A stretch of 64,000 nucleotides of DNA from a bacterium (GCA_013823945.1 PNMZ01000002.1:620001-684000); one strand, 5' to 3'. Shown: positions 51,591 through 60,094, numbered from the stretch's first letter. Notes: generated by a model from the sequence alone, not told the origin. Numbers and translations are program-made.

Positions 51591-52463
51591 CTAAACCCCT
51601 CCGCGAAAGTCCACTGGTCGCAAGAAATACTCGTTGATCGACGTCACACTCGTCATTGCGACCGTAGGCAACTTCCGCTTCCAATGCGTCCCCGAGACCT
51701 TTCGGATCACCAGATCAACATCCCGCTCTGAGTACCCAAACGCCATAACCTGATCCCGCTGGTACCCCCGCATCAAGAGAACCAAAATCTCATCCGCCAA
51801 CGGATATGTAATCCCAAAATCTCCTTCGTCCGTCTGCCCCTCAATCAAGTCGGCTGTTGGCGGCTTGTCACAAATCACATCCGGCACCCCCAAATACCGC
51901 GCTAACTCAAAAACCTGAGTCTTGAACAAATCCCCCAAAGGATTGATCGGCGGCGCATCATCCCCGTGCCAAGTGTAATAGCCAAACATCCGCTCCGTCT
52001 TGTTTCCGGTACCCAGCGGCATCGCGCCGTCCCGCGCCCCCAAATCATAGAGCACAATCATCCGAATCCGAGCACACACGTTCCCCAAACGATAAGGAGT
52101 CATTGCTACCTCCCCAATATCGCCATAACCATCCACCATCGGGGAAATTTCAATCGTTGTTGCCTGCACACCAAGGTCATCAACCACCAACTGCGCATGG
52201 TCAAGCGAAGCCTGCGAACTCTTCCGATAAGGCATCCTCACCGCTAGCACGTTCTCTGGACCCAATGCCCGAGCCGCCAAATAGCAAGTCACCGCCGAAT
52301 CAATCCCCCCGCTCAACCCCAAAACCCCACGTGTCATCCCCCGCTGAACCACAAGTTCCTCACGCAAAAACTCAACCAAAAACTCCGCCAATAGCGGCGG
52401 CTCAATATCAAGCAACTCCCGAGCCGGACTTTCGTTCAATCCCCGCACAACTGGCAAAGCCAT
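51591..52463 (-). CDS. nadE: NH3-dependent NAD+ synthetase
   Basis: Last step of NAD synthesis, amidating deamido-NAD with ammonia and ATP. It has 290 residues. The PP-loop is GLSGGIDSAVTCYLAA near residue 50; substrate contacts are in GTGNKTERMFGYYTWHGDDA, with DLFKTQVFELARYL and PTADLIEGQTDE following. It lacks a glutaminase domain, so free ammonia is the donor. A TAGACT box ends 6 nt before the ATG, and no ribosome-binding site is visible, suggesting a leaderless transcript. Convergent with the ribosomal-protein pair. Confidence 0.95.
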   Translation of the reverse strand: MALPVVRGLNESPARELLDIEPPLLAEFLVEFLREELVVQRGMTRGVLGLSGGIDSAVTCYLAARALGPENVLAVRMPYRKSSQASLDHAQLVVDDLGVQATTIEISPMVDGYGDIGEVAMTPYRLGNVCARIRMIVLYDLGARDGAMPLGTGNKTERMFGYYTWHGDDAPPINPLGDLFKTQVFELARYLGVPDVICDKPPTADLIEGQTDEGDFGITYPLADEILVLLMRGYQRDQVMAFGYSERDVDLVIRKVSGTHWKRKLPTVAMTSVTSINEYFLRPVDFRGGV

Positions 52464-52469
52464 GAATTG

Positions 52470-52475
52470 AGTCTA
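52470..52475 (-). promoter_or_regulatory. Candidate -10 box of a leaderless nadE transcript
   Basis: TAGACT on the coding strand ends 6 nt before the ATG of nadE; the gap CAATTC has no ribosome-binding site. Confidence 0.48.
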
Positions 52476-52502
52476 CCAACCCCAACTCATATACGATCCG
52501 CC

Positions 52503-53120
52503 TTACTGAACCCGGAAACTCTCCATTACTGCCGGAGCAACATTTCCAATCGTATCCGCTCCATGGGTGGTGGTGAAATCAACCCGGTAAACCATCTCAC
52601 CATCACAAACCACATAGATCAATCGCCAAACTTCGTCTCCCGTTACCATCTTCCCGTGATGCTTAATCTGATAACCCGGCCCCACCGGAAGTTCAACTTT
52701 CGTCATATCGTCATTCATCAAGTTCTCGGAGACTCGTTTGGCTTCCCCTTCCAAATCGGCACCGCCCCCAACTTTCTTGACGTTCACCGTGAGACCCGTC
52801 GTCGGTTCACCTGGCAATGGCCGATAATTCTTGTCATTCAAAATCAAAGTCGCATTCGCCGTCGTTGACTCCTGCCCCGGCGTCATCCCATAACTGACCG
52901 CCGGACTGCTCAGATTCCCCAAATCCTGCATGCTCAGGCCCGGATCGCGCGGCACTTGGTATGACTCCGGAACCATCATCGAAAACCCACTTTCGTTCCG
53001 CGCATACCAACCCGGCTGAGCAACCGCCGGCGGAGCATCACGCTTCAACGTCACGACATTCTTCGGCCCACAACCAACCAGAACGACTCCAATCACCGCC
53101 AAAACCAAGAACTTTTTCAT
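52503..53120 (-). CDS. Lipoprotein of unknown function
   Basis: A 205-residue protein with a signal peptide ending in lipobox LVGC (FLVLAVIGVVLVGCGPK), so it is a membrane-anchored lipoprotein. The body reads GFSMMVPESYQVPRDPG then beta-rich stretches ending with VDFTTTHGADT and VMESFRVQ. The overall form, a self-contained domain with a conserved opening FSMMVPES, recalls PsbP/DUF1795-like proteins but is not certain. It diverges from the htpX leader and is followed by nadE on the same strand. Confidence 0.62.
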   Translation of the reverse strand: MKKFLVLAVIGVVLVGCGPKNVVTLKRDAPPAVAQPGWYARNESGFSMMVPESYQVPRDPGLSMQDLGNLSSPAVSYGMTPGQESTTANATLILNDKNYRPLPGEPTTGLTVNVKKVGGGADLEGEAKRVSENLMNDDMTKVELPVGPGYQIKHHGKMVTGDEVWRLIYVVCDGEMVYRVDFTTTHGADTIGNVAPAVMESFRVQ

Positions 53121-53250
53121 CCCAAACTTACTTTACAGAGAATTACAGCAATTTACAATCCCATAACACGACATTTTCTGATAGGCACCTCGGCACGCAC
53201 GGAAACAATTCCCCCATCACCAACGTTATACAGACTAGAAAAATCCCTTT

Positions 53251-53338
53251 CAGAGGGGAGTAGCACCCGATCAACGGGGATAAGAGTCGTCAAGACGAGC
53301 CTAAAGCTCCGGCCCTTATCGCAATCGCAAGACCTCTG
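53251..53338 (+). promoter_or_regulatory. yybP-ykoY (manganese) riboswitch aptamer upstream of htpX
   Basis: The two conserved sites of this riboswitch class are present: GGGGAGTAGC at 53255-53264 and CGCAAGACC at 53326-53334. P1 is CAGAGG/CCTCTG (53251-53256 with 53333-53338). Further stems are CCCG/CGGG (53266-53269 with 53275-53278), GATAAG/CTTATC (53279-53284 with 53315-53320) and GAGC/GCTC (53297-53300 with 53306-53309), with the metal-site segment AGTCGTCAA at 53285-53293 and CCGGC opposite. The class senses Mn2+ and usually sits before Mn exporters, TerC or P-type ATPases. Confidence 0.93.
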
Positions 53339-53366
53339 GCAGTAATCAACCTGCCAGGGGTCTTTT
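53331..53366 (+). terminator. Expression-platform terminator of the htpX riboswitch
   Basis: GACCTCTGGCAG pairs with CTGCCAGGGGTC (12 bp, one G-T pair) around an 8-nt loop and is followed by TTTT. Its left arm contains the 3' strand of aptamer P1 (53333-53338), so ligand-stabilised P1 and the terminator exclude one another, predicting a manganese-ON switch for htpX. Confidence 0.88.
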
Positions 53367-53385
53367 CGTAAAAAAGAAAACCAAA

Positions 53386-54228
53386 ATGAACGCGCTGAAA
53401 GTAACCGTCCTCCTCGCCGGACTCACCGGACTCTTTGTCCTGATGGGCAACGCCATCGGTGGTGCCTCCGGAATGGTCATAGCCTTCGCCATCGCCGTCG
53501 TCATGAACGTCGGTGCTTACTGGTTTAGCGACAAACTCGCGATCAAAATGTCCCGCGCCGTTGAAGTCTCACCGCAACAAGCTCCAGACCTCCATCGCAT
53601 GGTCGAAGTCCTCGCCGAACGCGCAGAAATCCCCAAACCCAAGGTCTACATCGTCAACGACCCCAGCCCCAACGCGTTCGCTACCGGTCGCAACCCCGCC
53701 AACGCCGCCGTTGCCGTCAACACCGGACTCATGAATCTCCTCACCCCCGATGAAGTCTTCGGTGTCGTCGCTCACGAAATCGCCCACATCAAAAATCGCG
53801 ACACCCTCACCATGACCGTCGTCGCAACCATCGCTGGTGCAATCACGATGCTCGCCCAATTTGCCCAAATTGCCGCAATCTTTGGCGGTGTTGGTCGATC
53901 GGACGACGGAGAAGGAACAAACCCCATCGGCCTCCTCATCATGGCCCTTGTCGCTCCGTTCGCCGCAATGATCATGCAGCTTGCTGTTTCCCGCGCTCGT
54001 GAGTTCGAAGCCGATAAATGGGGGGCCAAGTTCGCCGGAACTCCCGACGGCCTCAGCAATGCCCTCCTCAAACTCGAGCGAGGAACGACCGCGATCCCAA
54101 CCCGCACGGACCCTGCCCACGCTCCGCTCTATATCGTCAACCCCCTCAAAGGCCACGGTGGATTCAGCAAACTCTTTATGACCCACCCCCCAATCGAAGA
54201 ACGCGTTGCCAAACTCCGCGCTTTGTGA
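53386..54228 (+). CDS. htpX: Membrane zinc metalloprotease HtpX
   Basis: Stress-linked M48 protease that cleaves misfolded membrane proteins, partly redundant with FtsH. It has 280 residues: two N-terminal transmembrane helices (about 5-25 and 28-48, ending NVGAYWFSDKLAIKM), the zinc site VVAHEIAHIKNRDTL, a hydrophobic hairpin, the third ligand region SRAREFEADKWGAKF, and THPPIEERVAKL at the end. All motifs are intact. It is the only gene under the manganese riboswitch leader; ribosome-binding site weak. No manganese transporter is adjacent. Confidence 0.95.
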   Translation: MNALKVTVLLAGLTGLFVLMGNAIGGASGMVIAFAIAVVMNVGAYWFSDKLAIKMSRAVEVSPQQAPDLHRMVEVLAERAEIPKPKVYIVNDPSPNAFATGRNPANAAVAVNTGLMNLLTPDEVFGVVAHEIAHIKNRDTLTMTVVATIAGAITMLAQFAQIAAIFGGVGRSDDGEGTNPIGLLIMALVAPFAAMIMQLAVSRAREFEADKWGAKFAGTPDGLSNALLKLERGTTAIPTRTDPAHAPLYIVNPLKGHGGFSKLFMTHPPIEERVAKLRAL

Positions 54229-54287
54229 GAAGTAGGGTCACCGTTTACTTTCTAAGACTACAGGCTGGCTAATGAATTGGTAGTTCC

Positions 54288-54354
54288 CTCCCCTGATGGG
54301 GAGGGGAAGGGGTGGGGAGACATTGCAAATAACACTCCCCTGATGGGGAGGGGA
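54288..54354. repeat. G-rich palindromic element, two copies in tandem
   Basis: The 20-bp sequence CTCCCCTGATGGGGAGGGGA occurs at 54288-54307 and again at 54335-54354, each a palindrome CTCCCC-TGAT-GGGGAG with G-rich flanks. They lie in the 181-bp gap between htpX and the convergent MmgE/PrpD gene. Similar elements occur at 25290 and 56231. Confidence 0.75.
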
Positions 54355-54409
54355 GAAGGCGGTGTGATCAAAAGAAATTGGTTGCTATAACAATTGGGTC
54401 TCGGACTCC

Positions 54410-56008
54410 TCACTCCTCGTACCCCTCAATAACCCCAAGCTCAAAATCATAGAGCGAAGAAATCTCAAACCCATCCATCCCCCCAATCCCCTCAAATCGA
54501 TCCACAAACGCCTGACCATCCGCCCCTTCCGGCAATGCCAAACCCGCCATCAAAGCCCATTTGTGCCGAAGAATGTCCCCCAAATCCGCTGTCGTGTTCC
54601 GTGCATGCCCTGCCGGATACATCACCAAACCAGAATCCGAACCATTGATCGAGATCGAAGTCGGGATCCCGTCCGGATACTTCGCGTCGTACTCCGCTCC
54701 ACCGTGCTGGAAGTCAATCCGCTGCATTAAAGCCCGCACTTCTGGGTCAAAAATTGCCGATTCCGACTCCTGATAGTCCCAAGGATCAAGCATCAACGCC
54801 TTCCACATCCCGTCGTGTGCTCCCCCCTCGGTCGGCAAAGAACCATGTTCCGCATACCACTTGCAGGCTTTCTTCAGCAAAATCGAAACGATAAAAGCCA
54901 TCGAGTGATCCGCGCTCTGCCGGGTCTTCGGCTCCTTCTTCATCGGGTTTCCAATGATCCCAAAAGCTGGCTCATATGCCAAAATCGTGATCTTCTCTAT
55001 CCCCGCCAGGCCGTTCGCTACCAGTTCAGGCTGAGCCGCAACCAAATTGATCCCCCCCTGCAACGCCCCCGCCGATTGGTGCTCGTATAGCCCCAACTTG
55101 AAGTGCATCCCCATCACCGCAAAGTCATCCCCCGAGTGGCTCAAAATCAGATCGAACGGCGAATCCCCGCTCTCCTTCCACCGCGCCGCTCCCTCGGTTG
55201 TCGGTTCAAAGAACCGCCAAATCGCCTCTGGATTCCGGAAGATGTCGCGTGGCCCTCGGAACCCGGCCATTGACCGCTTCATACACAGAATTGCCGCTTC
55301 CGTGCTGATCGCCGCGCTCGCGCCCTTGCTATCGCTCAGCTGCTTACCCGCCCTGATCGCCCTCCACGGAATGTAATGCGCCACAAACATCCCAATCGCA
55401 CTCTCGATCTCCTCCGCGCTTGCCCCCATGAGCGCCCCATAGGTCGCCGCGCTCCCGATCGCACCGTGGACCACGTGGTCAATCTTGTAGCTCTTCAAGC
55501 TAAAGACTTCCGCGAGCCGCCCCCGAATCTCATCCAGAAGCACCATTGCTCGAAGCGCCGTCGCTCCGTCCAGCCCTTTCTGCTGGCAAGCCGCAATCAC
55601 CACAGGATAAAAGTCGTTGTGCCCAAATTCCCCCGCCGTGTGCCCCGTTTCCGGCCGAAACCCAAAATTCGTCCCATTGCTATCCCATTCTCGCACCGCC
55701 GCCGAGTTCGCCAAAATTGCTTTCTCCGGCATCACCCCTTGGTTCGATCCAAACACCATCGCGGCCTGGCTCGGATCCGCACTCGGATATGCCAATGCCT
55801 CATGCCGCAACACGGTTGGCGCATTCGTTCCCATTGCCAGCGCACTCACCCCGCATAAAACCGCGTCTGTATGGAACCATCGCACGCGCTCCAAAACCTT
55901 CTCGCTCGGACCGGGCCCCAAACTCCCCGCCAGAAAATCAATCGCAAACTGCCCAATCCCCAAAGCCTGATTTGAATCCCGCCCGAGCGTCACTGAAGTC
56001 GAAGACAT
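54410..56008 (-). CDS. MmgE/PrpD-family protein
   Basis: A 532-residue soluble protein of the MmgE/PrpD superfamily, whose best-known members dehydrate 2-methylcitrate in the propionate cycle. Evidence: FHTDAVLCGVSALAMG in the N-terminal helical domain, REWDSNGTNFG with a nearby GHNDFYPVVIAACQ, HGAIGSAATYGALMG, and the lid region with DHSMAFIVSILL. No prpB or prpC genes are in the window, so the true substrate is open. The ATG at 56008 is used; a longer frame exists but lies across the promoter. A TAAACT box sits 7 nt before the start. Confidence 0.85.
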   Translation of the reverse strand: MSSTSVTLGRDSNQALGIGQFAIDFLAGSLGPGPSEKVLERVRWFHTDAVLCGVSALAMGTNAPTVLRHEALAYPSADPSQAAMVFGSNQGVMPEKAILANSAAVREWDSNGTNFGFRPETGHTAGEFGHNDFYPVVIAACQQKGLDGATALRAMVLLDEIRGRLAEVFSLKSYKIDHVVHGAIGSAATYGALMGASAEEIESAIGMFVAHYIPWRAIRAGKQLSDSKGASAAISTEAAILCMKRSMAGFRGPRDIFRNPEAIWRFFEPTTEGAARWKESGDSPFDLILSHSGDDFAVMGMHFKLGLYEHQSAGALQGGINLVAAQPELVANGLAGIEKITILAYEPAFGIIGNPMKKEPKTRQSADHSMAFIVSILLKKACKWYAEHGSLPTEGGAHDGMWKALMLDPWDYQESESAIFDPEVRALMQRIDFQHGGAEYDAKYPDGIPTSISINGSDSGLVMYPAGHARNTTADLGDILRHKWALMAGLALPEGADGQAFVDRFEGIGGMDGFEISSLYDFELGVIEGYEE

Positions 56009-56015
56009 GCCCTCC

Positions 56016-56021
56016 AGTTTA
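56016..56021 (-). promoter_or_regulatory. Candidate -10 box before the MmgE/PrpD gene
   Basis: TAAACT on the coding strand ends 7 nt before the ATG. The gap GGAGGGC contains a GGAGG that could instead be a ribosome-binding site at very short spacing, so either mode is possible. Confidence 0.35.
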
Positions 56022-56230
56022 GCCCACCAATTGTTAGCCGTGCCCCCAGATTGCTCGAAAGTAAGAATCTGCACTAAGGTCATATCAGACTCGTCTATCA
56101 CATACACCTCCGCTCACGCCGATGCAAGAATTAGCATTAAACTCAATGACTCTTTTACTCGACAAAAATTGCCGTACATGATCGATCAAGAGATATTGAA
56201 GGGCGACAGAACGAATTCGCGCTTGCAAAT

Positions 56231-56284
56231 TCCCTCCTCATGTTTGGGGAGGGAGGCCCGGAGGGTCGGGAGGGGTTGGCAAAA
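56231..56284. repeat. G-rich palindromic element, copy 4
   Basis: Arms TCCCTCC (56231-56237) and GGAGGGA (56248-56254), followed by a G-rich tail GGGTCGGGAGGGG, as in the copies near 25290 and 54288. Confidence 0.6.
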
Positions 56285-56323
56285 AAATTTCGTTCTAATT
56301 TTCTGGATCGGTCGGAGGAATTC

Positions 56324-57244
56324 CTATCGATCCCGCCGCAACAAACACGTAAACCCACCCACCCCCAGCCCCGAATGCGGCCACTCCCGGTACCCGACCC
56401 CAAACCGACTCCGCATCCCCTCGTAACCCGCCACCTCCACCGCCGAAAACTCCTCATTCCTCCCCAAAAACCACTCCACCAATCCTTCATTCTCCGCCAC
56501 CGAATATGTACACGTCGAATACATCAACCACCCCCCCGGTAGAACCATCCGCGCCGACTCTGCCAATATCCGCCGCTGCCGCATCGCGTTTTTTTCCACC
56601 GTTTTCGGGTGAAAACAACCCGGGTTATCGCCCCCTTTCACCAAAACACTTTGCCCTGAACACGGTGCATCCACAATCACCACATCCGCCAACCCAGCAA
56701 ATTCATCCGCCAACTTACCCGGGTCAAGATTCCGAACCTCCCCCGAAACCCCGCACCGATCCAAATTTGATCGCAACATCCCGAGCCGCTTCCCAATCAC
56801 CTCATTGCAAACCAACCGCCCTGGCTTCAATATCGCTTCCGCCAGCATCGTCTTCCCCCCCGGCGCCGCACAAACATCGACAACAAAACCTCCCCCAGTC
56901 CGTACTAATTGCAAATGAGAATGAGGTCGTGATTGCTCGTCCTCATCCAAAATCCCCTGCAAAATCCCACCCTCAAAAACCGAACTCGGATCAAACGCAT
57001 AGATCAACCCCGACTCATGCTCTGCCAAATCCCCCATCCGCACCGACCCATCCACCAACTCACAACTCTCAGGCCACCAATCCGGCCCAGGAACCCCAAC
57101 CGATCCAGACTTTCCTGCGACCCAAACCACCGCCCGCTGACGATCCGACCTTCCCCACAAACATTCCAAAAAAGCCGCCCGCTCCACCAGATCATCAAAC
57201 GACTCCTCCGCCAGCCGCACTGCAAACCGATTGAATTCCGCCAC
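56324..57244 (-). CDS. NOL1/NOP2/Sun-family cytosine-5 RNA methyltransferase
   Basis: A 306-residue SAM-dependent methyltransferase of the RsmB/RsmF type. Motif I is VVDVCAAPGGKTMLA, the conserved VDAPCSGQ holds one catalytic Cys, and the second Cys is in YSTCTYSVAENE. It lacks the N-terminal NusB-like domain of RsmB, so it is a shorter member; the methylated site (rRNA or tRNA) is not predictable. The start is GTG at 57244, just past the overlapping end of the cystathionine-synthase-type gene (stop at 57248-57250), so the two are probably cotranscribed. Confidence 0.9.
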   Translation of the reverse strand: MAEFNRFAVRLAEESFDDLVERAAFLECLWGRSDRQRAVVWVAGKSGSVGVPGPDWWPESCELVDGSVRMGDLAEHESGLIYAFDPSSVFEGGILQGILDEDEQSRPHSHLQLVRTGGGFVVDVCAAPGGKTMLAEAILKPGRLVCNEVIGKRLGMLRSNLDRCGVSGEVRNLDPGKLADEFAGLADVVIVDAPCSGQSVLVKGGDNPGCFHPKTVEKNAMRQRRILAESARMVLPGGWLMYSTCTYSVAENEGLVEWFLGRNEEFSAVEVAGYEGMRSRFGVGYREWPHSGLGVGGFTCLLRRDR

Positions 57245-57247
57245 TGA

Positions 57248-58402
57248 CTAAATCTTAGCCAATGCCTGATCCAAATCCGCAATCAGGTCGTCCGCATCTT
57301 CAATCCCGATGCTCGCCCGAACCAAGTTGTCACCAATTCCAACCGCCTCCCGAACCTCTTTCGGCATCTCAAAGTGCGTCATCGTCGCCGGTTGTTCGAT
57401 CAAGCTCTCAACCCCGCCGAGAGAAACGGCCAGCGTAAACAACTCCGTGCCCGTCAAAAACCTCTTTGTTCCCTCCAAGTCAGCTTTCAAATAGAACGAC
57501 ACCATCCCCCCAAAACCGCTCATTTGCTTCTTCGCCAGTTCGTGATGCGGTGAACTCACCAATCCAGGATAAAGCACCCGCTCAATCTTCTCATGCCCTT
57601 CAAGCCACTGCGCAACTTTCAGCGCGTTTTCTGCATGGGCGCGCATTCTTACACCCAAAGTCTTCATCCCCCGAATCGCCAAAAAGCAATCAAACGGAGA
57701 ACAAGTCGCCCCCACTGCATTCTGAACAAACTTCAACCGCTCATAGCAATCCGTCCGGTTCGTCATCACCGCCCCCATGATCACATCACTATGCCCATTC
57801 AAATACTTCGTCATCGAATGCATGACAAAATCGACCCCAAAGTCAAGCGGCTTCTGAAAATATGAACTCATAAACGTATTGTCAATCGCTGTCCAACAAC
57901 CAAACTCTTTGGCAACCCGAACCACCATCTCAATATCCACCAAATTCAACAGGGGATTCGTCGGACTCTCAAACCACACCATCCTCGTTTTCGTCCGCGA
58001 CAAAGCACCTCGCAAAGTCGCCTCATCATCAATCTTGATGAACTCAAACGTCACCCCCCGCGTTTTCGCAATGTCCGTCAAATACCGATATGTCCCTCCG
58101 TAAATATCGTCCCCCGTCACTACATGATCACCCGCCTCCAAAAGCCCAAATATACAATCAATCGCCCCCATGCCACTTGCAAATGCCAGAGCATGCTTGG
58201 CATTCTCGGCCGCCGCTAGCATTCCCTGCAAAACTGATCGCGTTGGATTATCCGTCCGTGTGTAATCAAACTCCCGATAAACCCCCGGAGCCTCTTGCGC
58301 AAAGGTCGAACTCTGATAGATTGGTGGACAAACCGCCCCCGTTTGCGGACAGGGCCGCGTCCCCAAATAAACCAGTTCCGTGTCAAGCGAGCGTTTGGAC
58401 AT
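57248..58402 (-). CDS. Cystathionine gamma-synthase/lyase-type PLP enzyme
   Basis: A 384-residue cytosolic pyridoxal-phosphate enzyme of the Cys/Met metabolism family (transsulfuration). The N-terminal TRPCPQTGAVCPPIYQSSTF and YTRTDNPTR are characteristic; the PLP-binding lysine lies in HSMTKYLNGHSD, preceded by FESPTNPLLNLVD and AIDNTFMSS. The family includes cystathionine gamma-synthase (MetB), beta- and gamma-lyases and O-acetylhomoserine sulfhydrylase; motif evidence cannot separate them. No SAM riboswitch was seen in the short upstream gap. Confidence 0.9.
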   Translation of the reverse strand: MSKRSLDTELVYLGTRPCPQTGAVCPPIYQSSTFAQEAPGVYREFDYTRTDNPTRSVLQGMLAAAENAKHALAFASGMGAIDCIFGLLEAGDHVVTGDDIYGGTYRYLTDIAKTRGVTFEFIKIDDEATLRGALSRTKTRMVWFESPTNPLLNLVDIEMVVRVAKEFGCWTAIDNTFMSSYFQKPLDFGVDFVMHSMTKYLNGHSDVIMGAVMTNRTDCYERLKFVQNAVGATCSPFDCFLAIRGMKTLGVRMRAHAENALKVAQWLEGHEKIERVLYPGLVSSPHHELAKKQMSGFGGMVSFYLKADLEGTKRFLTGTELFTLAVSLGGVESLIEQPATMTHFEMPKEVREAVGIGDNLVRASIGIEDADDLIADLDQALAKI

Positions 58403-58454
58403 ACCCCGCTATTCTGAACGATTCAATCCCCAAAAAGACAAATCGCCCCAATTC

Positions 58455-59537
58455 TCAAAAGAATTCCATACAACAAACCGCCATCGGCGAAAGAATCATC
58501 TCCAAATAGGCCAATGCCCCTGCATCCCCTTTGACTTCGCCCCAACGCACCATCTCTGACAAATTCGGCGAACCCATCAGAGCTTGGATTAGTTGATGTT
58601 TTGAGATTTCAACTCTCGGCCCCATTCCAACGGTCGTTCCTTCAAACTCGAAACTAAACTTCCCGAAGTCAACTTCCAACCGCTCCAAAAGAGCCCCCGG
58701 ATCGAGCACAGCGAACATACTCGGACGATGCCGACTCATCTCAACCAACCCATCCAAATAGATCCGAGCAAAGCTACTTTCCGGCGGCTCACACCAACTC
58801 ACTTTTCCTTTGTTGATTGCTAATGTCCGGATCAATCCCAGCAAATTTTCATATCCCCGCGCCGATGTCCAGGTCATCTCGCCGATCTCAAGTTCATTCC
58901 AAAAGCCGTGAGGATTGCACCACAAATACCCCTCCACCGGATCGCCAACTGCATAAATCTGCGGTGGCTTTTTCCCGAGTCGTCGGCTCCAATGCGCTTC
59001 GATTCGCTCACAGCTTCCATTAAACCGTCTAGCAAACCCACGGTAACAGTCATCAAGTTCCCGTACATCCGCCGGATCAATCTCCCTAACCACTAAATCA
59101 CCACCGACCTTGGGCAACTGGTCAACCGGACACCTGATCTGCCATCGCCATCCACATGCCTCGTACCCCGACTTCCGATAAAACGGCTCCCTAAATCCGT
59201 AGAGAGACGAAATCTCAGAACCCGCTTCCCGGCACAACCCAACAACCCCATCCATCATTTGCTGACCAATCCCTCCCCCGCGAAACTCCGGAAGCGTTGC
59301 AACCGCCCCAATCCCCGCACACGGCACCACCTGCCCGCGCCAAAATGTCGGATAGTCACAAACTATAGCCGCAAAACCCGCCACTTCACCTACAAACCCA
59401 ATCACAAACCGATGGAAAGCCAATGGCGTCATCCGTTCTTCAGGAAAAACATCCGCGCCGTACACCTTTTGCCAAATTCGCAAAGCCAGCGGATAATCCG
59501 CTGGCTCTGCCCATCGAATCGAAATCTCCCCAATCAC
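58455..59537 (-). CDS. Eis-like GNAT acetyltransferase
   Basis: A 360-residue acetyltransferase with an N-terminal GNAT domain (acetyl-CoA site VATLPEFRGGGIGQQMMDGV, RxxGxG type), a second GNAT-like half and a C-terminal sterol-carrier-like part (VEISKHQLIQALMG). This is the architecture of Eis enzymes, which acetylate amines, including aminoglycosides in mycobacteria; the last residue is Phe, as expected of Eis, whose terminal carboxylate is catalytic. The start is GTG 2 nt after the stop of the Lrp gene, so the regulator may control it. Confidence 0.85.
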   Translation of the reverse strand: MIGEISIRWAEPADYPLALRIWQKVYGADVFPEERMTPLAFHRFVIGFVGEVAGFAAIVCDYPTFWRGQVVPCAGIGAVATLPEFRGGGIGQQMMDGVVGLCREAGSEISSLYGFREPFYRKSGYEACGWRWQIRCPVDQLPKVGGDLVVREIDPADVRELDDCYRGFARRFNGSCERIEAHWSRRLGKKPPQIYAVGDPVEGYLWCNPHGFWNELEIGEMTWTSARGYENLLGLIRTLAINKGKVSWCEPPESSFARIYLDGLVEMSRHRPSMFAVLDPGALLERLEVDFGKFSFEFEGTTVGMGPRVEISKHQLIQALMGSPNLSEMVRWGEVKGDAGALAYLEMILSPMAVCCMEFF

Positions 59538-59539
59538 GG

Positions 59540-60004
59540 CTATATGGGTAAGACTTCCGTTTCCTTGTTAACGTTCAACACAAAGCAACTGTGGATCTTC
59601 CCCACCGCCTTAATCGAAGCGAGTCGTTCCTTCAGTATCCGTTCGTAATCATGCATATCCTTCGCTACGATCCTGAGCATGAAATCGTAATCTCCGCTGA
59701 CGTGATAGCAGGCCAAAACTTCCGGCACTTCCAAAATATTTTCGATGAACTGATCAATCGGCTGATCCTGATGCATAGAAAGACTTATCATCGCGATCAC
59801 ATCCAGAGTGAATCCGAGTTTCTCTGCGTTCAAGCGAGTGGAATACCCCTTCACATAGCCCGCAGTTTCCAATTTACGCACCCGCTGCAGCATCGACGGC
59901 GGCGAAAGCCCAATCTTCCGCGCCAAATCTGCATTCGAAATCCGGCCATCTTGTTGCAAAAGTTTCAGTATCTGCCGGTCTGATTTGTCAAGTCTTTCTT
60001 TCAC
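59540..60004 (-). CDS. Lrp/AsnC-family transcription regulator
   Basis: A 154-residue regulator. The N-terminal winged helix-turn-helix is LDKSDRQILKLLQQDGRIS with NADLARKIGLSPPSMLQRVRKLE as recognition region, written here in two pieces; the C-terminal RAM ligand domain includes VSGDYDFMLRIVAKDM. Such proteins form octamers that sense amino acids. The start is GTG at 60004 with AAAGGA upstream. It lies first in an operon with the Eis-like gene and diverges from an M3 peptidase, which may be a target. Confidence 0.95.
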   Translation of the reverse strand: MKERLDKSDRQILKLLQQDGRISNADLARKIGLSPPSMLQRVRKLETAGYVKGYSTRLNAEKLGFTLDVIAMISLSMHQDQPIDQFIENILEVPEVLACYHVSGDYDFMLRIVAKDMHDYERILKERLASIKAVGKIHSCFVLNVNKETEVLPI

Positions 60005-60033
60005 ATGGTTCCTTTGAGAGGTTTATTAGTAGC

Positions 60034-60063
60034 AGTATAGTGAAATGTCTTCCTGGGGCACAA
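60034..60063 (-). promoter_or_regulatory. Promoter of the Lrp regulator gene
   Basis: On the minus strand TTGTGC (60058-60063) and TATACT (60034-60039) are 18 bp apart, giving a leader of about 25 nt with a normal ribosome-binding site. Confidence 0.55.
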
Positions 60064-60080
60064 TACCACCAGCGAAGAAC

Positions 60081-60094
60081 AGTTTAGATAAACT
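60081..60094 (+). promoter_or_regulatory. Palindrome and candidate -10 box of the second M3 peptidase
   Basis: AGTTTA-GA-TAAACT is an inverted repeat with perfect 6-bp arms. Its right arm TAAACT ends 6 nt before the ATG at 60101, the spacing of a leaderless start. As it faces a divergent Lrp-family gene, it could be a regulator-binding site over the promoter. Confidence 0.48.

Larger units (their letters stand above)
56009..56323. other. Intergenic region, 315 bp
   Basis: Between the methyltransferase gene and the MmgE/PrpD gene, both on the minus strand. It holds the candidate promoter at 56016-56021 and one G-rich palindrome at 56231-56284. No further gene, tRNA or structured RNA was recognised. 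Confidence 0.6.

Noticed and set aside
54288..54354. CRISPR array
   Set aside because: There are only two copies, the repeat is an internal palindrome of 20 bp, and no cas gene is present; a dispersed element fits better.
56331..57247. Plus-strand Pro-rich frames opposite the RNA methyltransferase
   Set aside because: The methyltransferase motifs on the minus strand are intact, and the plus-strand frames are compositional shadows.
58403..58454. SAM or T-box element before the cystathionine-synthase-type gene
   Set aside because: The gap is about 50 bp with no conserved motif or long hairpin.
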